From an uncultured Opitutaceae bacterium (GTDB lineage: Bacteria; Verrucomicrobiota; Verrucomicrobiia; Opitutales; Opitutaceae): 38,441 nt of DNA. This document shows positions 7,754-16,409 of the stretch, one piece after another. The stretch covers positions 1-38,441 of the forward strand of contig CAIWXW010000098.1 in the NCBI GenBank assembly GCA_903916755.1. The letters run 5' to 3'. How positions within the stretch are numbered: the stretch's first letter is position 1; the number at the start of each line of letters is the position of its first letter. The position numbers and the translations under genes were made by a program. Under the pieces are notes generated by a model. That model was given only the letters and a program-made list of their open reading frames with translations, ran no database searches and was not told where the DNA came from.

Positions 7754-10219
7754 ATGCGCCTCCCGACCCTCTTTCCCTGGCTGCTGGCCCTCCTCCTCCC
7801 CGCCGCGCTGCACGCCCAGTCCGCCCGCTGGGATCCGCCGGGCGGCACATTGCCGGTGGGCCAGGTCACCGCCCTGCAGCTGGTCTTCCAGGATTGCGAG
7901 CCAAAGGAAACGCCGGTCCCGCCGAAGGTCGACGGCCTGACCCTGGAATTCACGGGCCAGGCGAGCAACATCTCGTGGATCAACGGCGACTACTCGCGGA
8001 GCATCACCTACACCTTCGCCGCCCTCCTCGCGGCGAAGCAGGGCGTGGACCTGCCGGCCTTCACGGTGCCGACCAACAAGGGCGCGCAGCGCGTCGCCGC
8101 GGCCCACTTCGATCCCACGGACGCCACGGTCGGCAGCACCGGCCAGTCGCTGGAAGCCGCCGCCAATTCCCACCTCGAACTGAACCCGACCTCCGTCTGG
8201 GCGGGGGAAGTCTTCAATCTCTCCTACCGGGTCGACGTCGCGCGCAGCTACTACCCGGATTTCGGACGGGGTGATTTCGCCTGGAACCCCGCGCCCCTGA
8301 TTGCGGAGGACTGGGAGCATCCGGAGCCCTACACGGTCGCCGCGGGCAACGACCCGCGCACCGGGTTCCTCTACCGCACGCGGGCGGTGGCCCGGACGGC
8401 GGGCAGCTTCCGGCTGAATCCCATCAGCCAGCTGGTCAACCTGAGCGTCGGCGTGACGGGCTTCGGCTTTTTCCAGCAGCGGCAGTACCAGCAGTTCTCG
8501 ATCGCGAGCAATGCCGCGACGGTCGAGGTCCGGCCGCTGCCGCCCGCCCCCGCCGGCTTCTCGGGCGCCGTCGGCGACTTCAAGCTGGTGTCCAAGGTCG
8601 TTCCGACGGCGACGACCGTCGGCGAACCCGTCACCTGGACCCTCGAGCTCAGCGGGACGGGCAACTGGTCGGATATTTCGGGCCTGCCCGCGCGTGAGGT
8701 GTCCCGCGACTTCCAGGTGGTCCAGCCCAAGGCCAAGCGCGTGACCGCGCCGGGCAAACTCTTCACCGTGACGCTCTCCGAAGACGTCGTGCTGGTCCCG
8801 ACCGCCGCCGGGAATTACCCTTTGGAGCCGTTTCATTTCACCTATTTCGATCCGCGGACCGGCACCTACCGGACCCTGTCGACCGAGCGGACGACGGTGG
8901 CGGTCGCCGCCCCGGCCGCCAGCACTGTCGCACTGGCGGCCGCGCCGCCGCCAGCGGTCGCCGCCCCCGGCGGATCCCCGCCCGAAGGCCCGGCCGCGCC
9001 GGCGGGCCTGCCCCGCGATCCCCTGCCCGGCCCGGAATCCTCCCCGGCCCTGTGGAATGCGCCGGCCCTCCTCGCCCTGCTGCTCGCCCCCTTTGCCGTC
9101 GGCGCCCTCGCCTGGCTGTGGCTGGCGCTCGGCCGCGCGCGCGCGACCGACGCGCAGCGGGCGCGGCGCGAAGCCCATCACCGGCTTGCGGCCGTCCTGC
9201 GCGAGCTGCGCGCGGCGAAGTCGGCCTCCGCCCTCCTGGCCTGGCAGCGCGACGCAGCCATTTTCGCGGGCATCGCGCACGCCGCGCCAGCCGCCGCGGC
9301 CTTCGGCGATCCCGCCTGGGCGGCGCTCTGGACCGACGCCGATCGCGCGCTCTATGGCCCGGCGGCCGCGCTGCCCGCCGATTGGATCGATCGCGCCGAG
9401 GCCGTCCTCACGGCGCAGCCGGCGCCGTCCTTCCGGCCGCTCAGCCTTTTCCGCCGGCATAACCTGATGCCGTGGTTTCTCATCCTGGCCGTCCTGGTGG
9501 CCGGCAGCCGGTCCACCCGGGCCGCCTCGGCCGCCTCGGCCTACCGGCAGGGCACCTTCGCCGAAGCGGAGCAGGGCTGGCGCGAAGCGGCGGCCCGCGA
9601 TCCGCGGGATTGGACCGCCCGCTACAACCTTTCCCTGGCCCTGGCCCAGCAGAATCGCTGGGACGAGGCGGCCGTCCATGCGGCCGCGGCCTTCGTGCAG
9701 CATCCCGCTGATGCCTCGGTCCGCTGGCAGTTCGCGCTGGCCTGCGACAAGGCGGGCTTCGCCCCGGAGCCGCTCACCGCCTTTCTGGCTCCGGGGCCGC
9801 TGCAGGACCTCGGCCGGCTCGCCTCCCCCGCCGAATGGCAGCGGATCGCCGTCCTCGCCGCCCTGCTCGCCGCCGGCGGCCTGGTCTGGCTCCTCGCCGG
9901 CGGCTATGGGTTCGGGGGCACGCGCAGCCGCCGGGCCGCCGCCGCCTTGGTGGGGGCCGCCCTCCTGCTGGCGGCGTTTTCCGCCGCGGGCTGGCATGCC
10001 TACGGCCTCACGCACGACGCGCGCGCCGTGATCGTCTGGCACAACGGCACCCTGCGCTCGATTCCGACCGAGGCGGACACCGCCCAAAAGACCACGCCCC
10101 TGGGGGCGGGCAGCGTCGCAGTCGTCGACAAGACGTTCCTCGGCTGGGTCCGCCTTGCCTTCGCCAACGGGCAAACCGGCTGGGTCCGCCAAGGCGAGGT
10201 CGTCGGCATCTGGCGCTAA
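7754..10219 (+). CDS. batD: BatD-like protein fused to BatE-like TPR and SH3 modules
   Basis: 821 aa from the ATG at 7754; an earlier in-frame ATG at 7706 lies inside batB and would spoil the signal peptide. Residues 1-22 form a clear signal peptide (ending LHAQS). Residues 25-385 are Ig-like beta domains of the BatD type (oxygen-tolerance family), ending in a membrane helix at 436-460. A cytoplasmic helical segment reaches about 555. A second hydrophobic segment (571-590) then restarts a BatE-like module: TPR-type helices at about 595-665, two membrane helices (697-716 and 728-746) and a bacterial SH3-type domain at about 755-821 (GWVRLAFANGQTGWV). Usually BatD and BatE are separate genes, so this looks like a fusion. 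It is the last gene of the operon. Confidence 0.82.
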   Translation: MRLPTLFPWLLALLLPAALHAQSARWDPPGGTLPVGQVTALQLVFQDCEPKETPVPPKVDGLTLEFTGQASNISWINGDYSRSITYTFAALLAAKQGVDLPAFTVPTNKGAQRVAAAHFDPTDATVGSTGQSLEAAANSHLELNPTSVWAGEVFNLSYRVDVARSYYPDFGRGDFAWNPAPLIAEDWEHPEPYTVAAGNDPRTGFLYRTRAVARTAGSFRLNPISQLVNLSVGVTGFGFFQQRQYQQFSIASNAATVEVRPLPPAPAGFSGAVGDFKLVSKVVPTATTVGEPVTWTLELSGTGNWSDISGLPAREVSRDFQVVQPKAKRVTAPGKLFTVTLSEDVVLVPTAAGNYPLEPFHFTYFDPRTGTYRTLSTERTTVAVAAPAASTVALAAAPPPAVAAPGGSPPEGPAAPAGLPRDPLPGPESSPALWNAPALLALLLAPFAVGALAWLWLALGRARATDAQRARREAHHRLAAVLRELRAAKSASALLAWQRDAAIFAGIAHAAPAAAAFGDPAWAALWTDADRALYGPAAALPADWIDRAEAVLTAQPAPSFRPLSLFRRHNLMPWFLILAVLVAGSRSTRAASAASAYRQGTFAEAEQGWREAAARDPRDWTARYNLSLALAQQNRWDEAAVHAAAAFVQHPADASVRWQFALACDKAGFAPEPLTAFLAPGPLQDLGRLASPAEWQRIAVLAALLAAGGLVWLLAGGYGFGGTRSRRAAAALVGAALLLAAFSAAGWHAYGLTHDARAVIVWHNGTLRSIPTEADTAQKTTPLGAGSVAVVDKTFLGWVRLAFANGQTGWVRQGEVVGIWR

Positions 10220-10239
10220 GCGCCCGCCGGCTCACTCGC

Positions 10240-10833
10240 TCACTCCTCGGCCTTGGTGAGGTCGCGCCAGAGCGGCGCGACTTCGTAGGCCGCGGGCCTT
10301 TCCAGCAGCGGCCAGATCGCCTCGATCGTGGGCGCGACGGCGTAGAGCCCGTGCATCCCCGCCGTGCGAAATCCCTCGCTCGTCATCCGGTCGAAGAAGC
10401 GCAGCAGGTCGTCGTAGTACCCGTTCTGGTTGAAAAAGACCGCGGGCCGGTCCGTCTGGGCCAGGTAGCGCAGGGTCAGCACCTCGGCGATTTCCTCGAG
10501 GGTGCCGATCCCTCCCGGGAGCGCGAGGAATCCATCCGCCCGCGCGATCATCGCCGTCTTGCGTTCGGCCATCGTGCCCACGGTGACCATCTCGTCGGCC
10601 TGCCGGTACTCCAGCTCCCGCGCCTTCATGAACTGGGGGATGATGCCAACCACCCGCCCGCCGGCGGCCTTCACGCTCTTCGCCACGGTGCCCATGAGCC
10701 CCGCCCGGCCGCCGCCGTACACGAGGCCCCAGCCCCGGCTGACCAGGCCCCGGCCCACCGCCTCGGCCGCCTCGTGGTAGGCGGGCGAGAGTTCGCGGCT
10801 GGAGGAGCAATAGATGCAAAGAAGCTTGGTCAT
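10240..10833 (-). CDS. LOG-family protein (nucleoside 5'-monophosphate phosphoribohydrolase)
   Basis: 197 aa, full length for the family. Signature motifs are GLVYGGGRAGLMG (37-49), MAERKTAM (88-95) and PGGIGTLEE (106-114), the Rossmann-type active site of LOG / YvdD proteins. Plant and many bacterial members release the base from cytokinin riboside monophosphates or AMP. The physiological substrate in this bacterium is unknown, and older annotations call these proteins lysine decarboxylase-like, which is incorrect. The gene converges on the Bat operon (20 nt gap) and is divergent from gluQ (32 nt). Confidence 0.9.
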   Translation of the reverse strand: MTKLLCIYCSSSRELSPAYHEAAEAVGRGLVSRGWGLVYGGGRAGLMGTVAKSVKAAGGRVVGIIPQFMKARELEYRQADEMVTVGTMAERKTAMIARADGFLALPGGIGTLEEIAEVLTLRYLAQTDRPAVFFNQNGYYDDLLRFFDRMTSEGFRTAGMHGLYAVAPTIEAIWPLLERPAAYEVAPLWRDLTKAEE

Positions 10834-10865
10834 GGGGCAGCGGCATTTCAGAATCCCCGGCTCGG

Positions 10866-11735
10866 ATGGTCAACCCGTCATCACCTCCCGGCTATCGCGG
10901 GCGCCTCGCGCCCTCCCCGACGGGCTATCTGCATCTTGGACATGCCCGCACCTTCTGGATTGCCCAGGAGCGGGCCCGGGCCGCCGGCGGGACCCTGATC
11001 CTCCGCAGCGAGGACCTAGATGCGGTCCGGTTCCGGCTGGATTACGAGGCCGCGGTGATCGAGGACCTGTCCTGGATGGGCCTGCGCTGGCAGGAAGGAC
11101 CGGACGTCGGCGGCCCGCATGCGCCCTACCGCCAAAGCCAGCGGCGCGCCGTTTACCGCCGCGCGTTGGAGCGGCTCCATGCCGCGGGGCACCTGTTTCC
11201 CTGCCAACGCTCGCGGCGCGACGTGCTCGAGGCGGCCGGCGCCCCGCACGAGGGCGGCGCGGAGGACGAGCCGGTCTATCCGCCGGAATTCAGGCCGGCG
11301 CCCGGCGCCACGCTCCCGCCCCTCGGTGAAACCATCGCGGTCAACTGGCGGTTCCGCGTGCCGGCGGGCGAGCGGCTCGCTTTCACGGACTCGGCCTGCG
11401 GCCCGCAGGCGGCGGTCGCCGGCCGCGATTTCGGCGATTTTCTGGTGTGGCGGAAGGACGACGTGCCCAGCTACCAGCTGGCCTGCGCCGCCGACGACGC
11501 CGCCATGGGGATCACCGAGGTCGTGCGGGGCGCCGACCTGATCCGGAGCACCTTCCGCCAGCTCCTGCTCTACCGGGCGCTCGGGCTGCCCGCCCCGCGG
11601 TTTCATCACTGCGCCCTCCTGCTCGATGCGCAGGGGGTCCGGCTGGCGAAGCGCCATGACGCGCTCAGCTTGCGCGCGCTGCGGGAACAGGGCATCACTC
11701 CAGAACACGTGAGAGAAAGATTTAAGCTCCCATGA
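10866..11735 (+). CDS. gluQ: glutamyl-Q tRNA(Asp) synthetase
   Basis: 289 aa, about the length of E. coli GluQ (YadB), and lacking the anticodon-binding part of a glutamyl-tRNA synthetase. RGRLAPSPTGYLHLGHART (residues 11-29) contains the HIGH-type motif HLGH. RSEDLD and the KMSKS-equivalent RLAKRHDA (259-266) are also visible. The enzyme activates glutamate and attaches it to queuosine at position 34 of tRNA-Asp. E. coli GluQ has a zinc site made from three cysteines and a tyrosine. Here only one cysteine (FPCQRSRRDV) remains in that segment, so the zinc site appears lost. The stop overlaps the next gene's start by 4 nt. Confidence 0.88.
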   Translation: MVNPSSPPGYRGRLAPSPTGYLHLGHARTFWIAQERARAAGGTLILRSEDLDAVRFRLDYEAAVIEDLSWMGLRWQEGPDVGGPHAPYRQSQRRAVYRRALERLHAAGHLFPCQRSRRDVLEAAGAPHEGGAEDEPVYPPEFRPAPGATLPPLGETIAVNWRFRVPAGERLAFTDSACGPQAAVAGRDFGDFLVWRKDDVPSYQLACAADDAAMGITEVVRGADLIRSTFRQLLLYRALGLPAPRFHHCALLLDAQGVRLAKRHDALSLRALREQGITPEHVRERFKLP

Positions 11736-12259
11736 CGGCCAAGATCGGCGTCCTCAACATCTCCGACCGCGCCAGCGCCGGTGTCTACGAGGACACGCCC
11801 GGCCAGGCCTGCGTCGCCCTGCTGCGCGCGTGGCTTGCGACCCCGTTCGACCTCGACTACAAGGTCATTCCCGATGAGCGGGCGACCATCGAGTCCGAGC
11901 TGCTCCGTCAGGCCGACGAGGCGGGGTGCTGCCTGATCGTGACGACGGGCGGAACCGGGCCCGCCCCCCGGGACGTCACGCCCGAGGCCACGGCGTCCGT
12001 CTGCGAAAGGCTCCTGCCGGGTTTCGGCGAACTGATGCGGGCGGCCTCCCTGCGCGTGGTGCCGACCGCCATCCTCTCCCGGCAGACTGCCGGGACGCGG
12101 GGCCGGACGCTGATCGTGAACCTGCCGGGGCGGCCCAAGGCGATCCGCGAGAACCTCGAAGCCGTCTTCCCGGCCATCCCCTATTGCATCGACCTCATCG
12201 GCGGCCCGCGGCTGGAAACGCGTGAGCCCATGAAGGCGTTCCGGCCGGGCCAGGGCTGA
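11732..12259 (+). CDS. mog: molybdopterin adenylyltransferase, MogA/MoaB type
   Basis: 175 aa. NISDRASAGVYEDTPG (9-24) and TTGGTGPAPRDVTPEA (71-86) are the two signature blocks of the MogA/MoaB family, and the latter binds molybdopterin. The later NLPGRPKAIRENLEAV is also typical. MogA activates molybdopterin by adenylylation before metal insertion; length and motifs favour this over the regulatory MoaB type. Its start overlaps the gluQ stop (ATGA at 11732-11735). No other Moco-synthesis gene is in the window, though a Moco-binding MOSC protein is encoded at 1650-2495. It converges on the TPR genes with a 39-nt gap. Confidence 0.9.
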   Translation: MTAKIGVLNISDRASAGVYEDTPGQACVALLRAWLATPFDLDYKVIPDERATIESELLRQADEAGCCLIVTTGGTGPAPRDVTPEATASVCERLLPGFGELMRAASLRVVPTAILSRQTAGTRGRTLIVNLPGRPKAIRENLEAVFPAIPYCIDLIGGPRLETREPMKAFRPGQG

Positions 12260-12298
12260 GGCGGTCCGGGCATTGGCAAATTCGCGGGGTCGGTCCAG

Positions 12299-14149
12299 CT
12301 ACGGCGCGGCCGCATCCCGGGCGGCCTGGACCCGCGCCAGGCTCTCCCGGATCGCCGCGTCGCCGGGACGCAGCCGGACGGCTTCCTGGAGCTGGGCGGC
12401 GGCCTCCCGCAGCCGCCCGGCGTGCGCGAGGGCGATCCCAAAATTATTGCGCGAGGCGGCGTCCGCCGGCTCCAGGGCGACGGCCTGCTGGTAGCTTGTC
12501 GCCGCCGCCGCGGGCTGGCCCAGCTTGAAGAACGCGCTGCCCAGGGTGTTGAGCGCGTCCGGATAGTCCGGCCGCGCGGCGAGGGCCGCCCGCTCGTGCG
12601 CCACGGCCTCGTCCGCCCGGCCGGCGGCCAGCAGGGCCAGCCCGAGATTGTACTGCGCCTCCGCGTAGCGCGGCGCCGTCGCCACCGCCCGGAGGTACTC
12701 GGCGATCGCCTCGTCGGTCCGGCCCGCCCGCAGGAGAAGGGTGCCCAGGCCGTTGTGGGCCTGCGGGTAGCCCGGATCGAGCCGGGCGGCCGTGGCGTAT
12801 TGCTCCCACGCCCCAGCCGCGTCCCCGCTCTTCAGCAGGACGGCACCGAGATAGCCATGCGGCCGCGCCGCCGCCGGCCGTCGGGCCACCGTGTCCCGCC
12901 AGAGCCGCAGGTCACTCCCGTACACCGCATTGCGCCGAAACGTCAGGATGCCGTAGGCCGCGGCCAACGGCAGGCAGACGGCGCAGCAGACCAGGATGAC
13001 CCGCCCGCCCGCCCGCCGGGCTGCTTCCGCCAGCGCCAGGACCAGCAGCGCCCAGACGGCCGCCAGCGGCAGGTACATGCGGTGCTCCACGATCATCTGG
13101 GTCGTGCCGGGAATGACACTCGAGGTCGGGGCCAGGATCAGGAAGAACCAGCAGCCCAGAAACCCCAGCGCCCGGTGGCGCCGGCCGCAGGTGGCGGCGA
13201 CAGTCAGGCCCAGCAGCAGCCCGATCATCACCGCCGCGGGCACAACCTCGCCGGCGCCGCGGATCCAGAGGGTGCCATAGTCAAAGATCAGCGGATGGGG
13301 CCAGACCGACAGCCGGAGGTAGCGGACCAGCGCCGGGAACTGCGTGAGCGCGTAGGCCCACCAGGGCACGCCATTGCCGAAGCCGATCGAGCCCCCGCGA
13401 TTGTGCGTGCCGAGCATCAGGGCGCCGAGCAGGAGCCAGGTGGCCGCGAGCCCCCCGTGGCAGCCGCGTCGCGCGGCCCACGCCCCGCGGAAGGAGCCGG
13501 CGAGGAAGGCGCGGTCGTAGAGCAGGACGAGCAGCGGCGCCGCCACCATCACCTCCTTGGTCGCCATCCCGGCGGCGCAGGCCGCCACCGCGGCGACCGC
13601 CCAGGCCGCCCGGGCCCCGCCCGCGCCCGGCGGCGACTCTGCGTGCCGAATAAACGAATACAAGGTCAGCAGGAAAAACAGGCCCATCAGCGACTCCGCC
13701 CGTTGGATGGTGTAGGTCACCGCCTCGGTCTGCAGCGGGTGCACCGTCCACAGGAGCGCCACCAGGCCGCCCAGGACCGCCGGTGGCAGCGGGCCGCCGT
13801 CGCCGGGGGCCCGCTCCAGCGTCCGGCGCACGATCCCGAAGAGCGCCAGCCCGGCCAGCAGGTGGATCAGGAGGTTGCCGGCGTGGTAGCTCCAGACCGC
13901 CGGGCCGCTGATCGCGTAATTCAGGGCCAGCGACAGGTTCAGGATCGGCCGGCCGCCCACCGTCTGCCCGCCGGCAAAGGGCGGGTGGAGCACCGCCCCC
14001 AGGTCCCCCAGGTGCCGGATCGACCGATTTTCCAGGATGGAGCCCGCATCATCGTAGGTGAAGGGCCCCCTGAAGCTGCCGGCGTACGCCGCCAGGCCGG
14101 CCAGCACCAGGATCACGGCCATCAGCCGGCGGACCGCCGGGGCCTTCAT
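12299..14149 (-). CDS. TMTC-like polytopic membrane protein with C-terminal TPR repeats (short paralogue)
   Basis: 616 aa. The first roughly 410 residues are a polytopic membrane domain resembling GT-C glycosyltransferases. FTYDDAGSILENRSIRHLGDL after the first helix carries an acidic DD pair where GT-C enzymes keep their catalytic acid. LLWTVHPLQTEAVTYTIQRAESL matches the conserved block of TMTC-type proteins. The C-terminal part has about six 34-residue TPR units (for example AHNGLGTLLLRAGRTDEAIAEY), probably periplasmic. By analogy it could transfer a sugar from a lipid carrier to a protein or envelope glycan, but no substrate can be deduced. Its ATG overlaps the stop of the longer upstream paralogue by 4 nt. 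Confidence 0.7.
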   Translation of the reverse strand: MKAPAVRRLMAVILVLAGLAAYAGSFRGPFTYDDAGSILENRSIRHLGDLGAVLHPPFAGGQTVGGRPILNLSLALNYAISGPAVWSYHAGNLLIHLLAGLALFGIVRRTLERAPGDGGPLPPAVLGGLVALLWTVHPLQTEAVTYTIQRAESLMGLFFLLTLYSFIRHAESPPGAGGARAAWAVAAVAACAAGMATKEVMVAAPLLVLLYDRAFLAGSFRGAWAARRGCHGGLAATWLLLGALMLGTHNRGGSIGFGNGVPWWAYALTQFPALVRYLRLSVWPHPLIFDYGTLWIRGAGEVVPAAVMIGLLLGLTVAATCGRRHRALGFLGCWFFLILAPTSSVIPGTTQMIVEHRMYLPLAAVWALLVLALAEAARRAGGRVILVCCAVCLPLAAAYGILTFRRNAVYGSDLRLWRDTVARRPAAARPHGYLGAVLLKSGDAAGAWEQYATAARLDPGYPQAHNGLGTLLLRAGRTDEAIAEYLRAVATAPRYAEAQYNLGLALLAAGRADEAVAHERAALAARPDYPDALNTLGSAFFKLGQPAAAATSYQQAVALEPADAASRNNFGIALAHAGRLREAAAQLQEAVRLRPGDAAIRESLARVQAARDAAAP

Positions 14150-16293
14150 GGTCCCGGAGTGCGCGGCAGCGACCGCAGCCGGGCCAGATTCCGCTGGGCG
14201 TCGGCGTAGTCCGGCCGCAGCCGGACCGCCGCCTCGAATTCATAGCCGGCCTCGCCGAGGCGGCCCAGCTGCGCCAGGGTGCCGCCGAGATTGTTGTGGG
14301 TCGTGGCGTCATCCGGCGCGAGCCGCAGCGCCTGCTGGTACTCGGCCACCGCCTCCGCGAGCCGCTGCATCCCCACCAGGGCGTTGCCCAGGCTCGCATG
14401 CGCCTCTGCGTAGGCCGGCCGGATCCGAATGGCCTGCTGGAGATTGGCGATCGCCTCCGGCAGCTGGTCCGCATCGATCAGGGCGCTGCCCAGGCTGTTG
14501 TACGCCTCGGCGTCCCGCGGATTGAGCCGGAGCGCCGCCTGGTACTGCTGGATCGCCTCCGGCACCCGGTGCAGCTGCACCAGCGCATTGCCGAGATCGT
14601 CATGGGCGTCCCCGTAGTCGGGGCGCCGCCGCAGCACTTCCCGGTAGCGGGCGACCGCCCCGTCCAGCTGCCCCGCCTGCTCAAGGGCGATGCCCAGGTT
14701 GAGTTCGGCATCGGGATAGTCCGGCTGCAGCCGCAGCGCCTCCTGGAACTGCGCGATCGCCTCCGGCACATGGTTGGTCTGGGCCAGGACGTTCCCGAGA
14801 TTGTTGTGCGCCTGCGCAAACCGGGGCCGGAGCCGGATCGCCTCGCGATACTCCGCACCCCCCTCGTCGGTCCGGCCCAGGGCCGTCAGGGCGATCCCGA
14901 GGTTGTTGTGGGCCTCGGCGTAGCTGGGCTGGATCTGCAGCGCCGCCCGATACTGTGCGATCGCCCCCGGCGCGTTTCCCTCAGCGTACAAGACCACCCC
15001 CAGGTTATAGTGGGCGTATTCGTTGGCCGGGTGCTTCGCGACCGTGTCCGTCCAAATAGACTCCTCGGTGCGGTAATCGTAGTTGCGCGCGAGCGTGCCT
15101 CCCACCGCCGCCAGGGCCAGGACCGTCGCCAAGGCGGCCGCCAGCGCCCGCGGGCCGCGCCGCCGCAGGCGGCCGCCCACCCCGACGACCCCCAGCGCGA
15201 TCAGGGCGGCCAGGGGCAGGTACATCCGGTGCTCGGCCGCGGTCTGGCGGATGCCCGGCACGATGCTGCTGGTCGGCGCCAGGATCACGAAGAACCAGGC
15301 CCCCAGGAACCCCAGCACGGGCCGGCGCCGCAGCGCCCAGACCGTCGCGGCCAGAAGAGCCAATACGACGACCGCATAGGGCACGACATCCCAGGCGCCC
15401 TGGGCCCATTCCGTGCCGTAATCGAAGACCAAGGGAGACGGCCAGAACGCCAGTTTCAGGTAGCGGGCCACGGCCCGGAACTGGCTCAGCGCATACTGCC
15501 ACCACGGGATCGCCACCCCGAAGCCGATCGATCCCCCGCGGTTGCCGCCCGTCCCGCCCACCAGCCAGGCCAGGAGGAGCCAGGTGGCCGCCAGCCCAAG
15601 GTGCAGCCGGCGATGGCGCCTCCAGGCGGCCTTGAACGAGCCGCTGACGAACGTCCGGTCGTAGAGGAAGACCAGGACCGGCGCGGTCACCATGGTCTCC
15701 TTGGTCGCCATGCCCGCCAAACACGCCAGCCCCGCCAGCCAGAACCAGGGTCCGGCGGACCGGGCCGGAGCCTCCTCGCCGTCCGCCCCCCGGACGAACC
15801 CGTAAAAGGTCAGCAGAAAGAACAGCGCGGCCAGCGACTCCGCCCGCTGGGCGATATAGGTGACCGACTCGACCTGGAGCGGATGCACCGTCCAGAGCAG
15901 CGCAATGACGCCGGCCAGGCCCGCGGCCGCCTCCACCTTCATCCGGCGCAGGGTGCGATGCGCCAGGCCCAGGAGGGTCAGGCCCGCCAGCAGGTGGAAA
16001 AGCAGGTTGGCCGCGTGATAGCTGCCCACGTGCGTGCCGGTGAGGGCATAGTTGACCGCCAGCGAGAGATTGAGGAGGGGCCTTCCGCTCGTCGTCGCGC
16101 CATTCAGCGCCGGCGGCGACAGGACCGTGCCGAGGTCACCCAGGTGCCGGATGGAGAGGTTCTGAACGATCGACGGCTGGTCATCGAAGAGGAAGGGAAC
16201 CGCCAGGCTATCCGCGTAAGCCACGATGCCCGCGGCCGCGATCAGGGCTCCCAGCAGCAGGAGGGTTCGGCGGGTTTCCCCGGGGCCAGGCAT
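14146..16293 (-). CDS. TMTC-like polytopic membrane protein with nine TPR repeats (long paralogue)
   Basis: 715 aa, clearly homologous to the following gene over the membrane domain (FLFDDQPSIVQNLSIRHLGDL and LLWTVHPLQVESVTYIAQRAESL). The membrane part takes about the first 410 residues with ten or so hydrophobic segments. The rest is about nine TPRs with the regular AHNNLG / AEAHxxLG pattern, three more than the paralogue. It is first in the pair as transcribed. The DD pair near the N terminus is kept, so both copies may be active. A possible alternative is a structural scaffold without transferase activity. No good SD or promoter is obvious in the 60 bp upstream, which is directly followed by the receptor gene's terminator. 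Confidence 0.7.
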   Translation of the reverse strand: MPGPGETRRTLLLLGALIAAAGIVAYADSLAVPFLFDDQPSIVQNLSIRHLGDLGTVLSPPALNGATTSGRPLLNLSLAVNYALTGTHVGSYHAANLLFHLLAGLTLLGLAHRTLRRMKVEAAAGLAGVIALLWTVHPLQVESVTYIAQRAESLAALFFLLTFYGFVRGADGEEAPARSAGPWFWLAGLACLAGMATKETMVTAPVLVFLYDRTFVSGSFKAAWRRHRRLHLGLAATWLLLAWLVGGTGGNRGGSIGFGVAIPWWQYALSQFRAVARYLKLAFWPSPLVFDYGTEWAQGAWDVVPYAVVVLALLAATVWALRRRPVLGFLGAWFFVILAPTSSIVPGIRQTAAEHRMYLPLAALIALGVVGVGGRLRRRGPRALAAALATVLALAAVGGTLARNYDYRTEESIWTDTVAKHPANEYAHYNLGVVLYAEGNAPGAIAQYRAALQIQPSYAEAHNNLGIALTALGRTDEGGAEYREAIRLRPRFAQAHNNLGNVLAQTNHVPEAIAQFQEALRLQPDYPDAELNLGIALEQAGQLDGAVARYREVLRRRPDYGDAHDDLGNALVQLHRVPEAIQQYQAALRLNPRDAEAYNSLGSALIDADQLPEAIANLQQAIRIRPAYAEAHASLGNALVGMQRLAEAVAEYQQALRLAPDDATTHNNLGGTLAQLGRLGEAGYEFEAAVRLRPDYADAQRNLARLRSLPRTPGP

Positions 16294-16354
16294 GGAGAAG
16301 CGGTGTCAATTCCGCGTCGGGGAGTCGAGCCACAACCGGACCGGATTCAGGGAC

Positions 16355-16386
16355 AAAAAAAGGCGGCCGCATTGCTGCGGCCGCCT
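16355..16386 (-). terminator. rho-independent terminator of the TonB-dependent receptor gene
   Basis: On the minus strand a perfect 10-bp GC stem (AGGCGGCCGC / GCGGCCGCCT, 16361-16370 with 16377-16386) with a 6-nt loop is followed by seven T residues. It lies 24 nt beyond the receptor stop codon and separates that gene from the TMTC-like pair. Confidence 0.9.
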
Positions 16387-16409
16387 CGAGATCAAAAAGT
16401 ACCGGCTTC

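Noticed and set aside
6959-10192. Open frame of more than 1000 codons on the minus strand opposite batB/batD
   Set aside because: It lies antisense to two clearly homologous genes, is rich in Gly/Arg/Ala as expected from high-GC shadow frames, and has no recognisable domain.
14178-15015. Periodic DNA similarity at about 102-nt spacing, at first sight a repeat array
   Set aside because: The period equals 34 codons and matches TPR units in the protein; units are diverged and there are no spacers, so it is not a CRISPR or satellite repeat.
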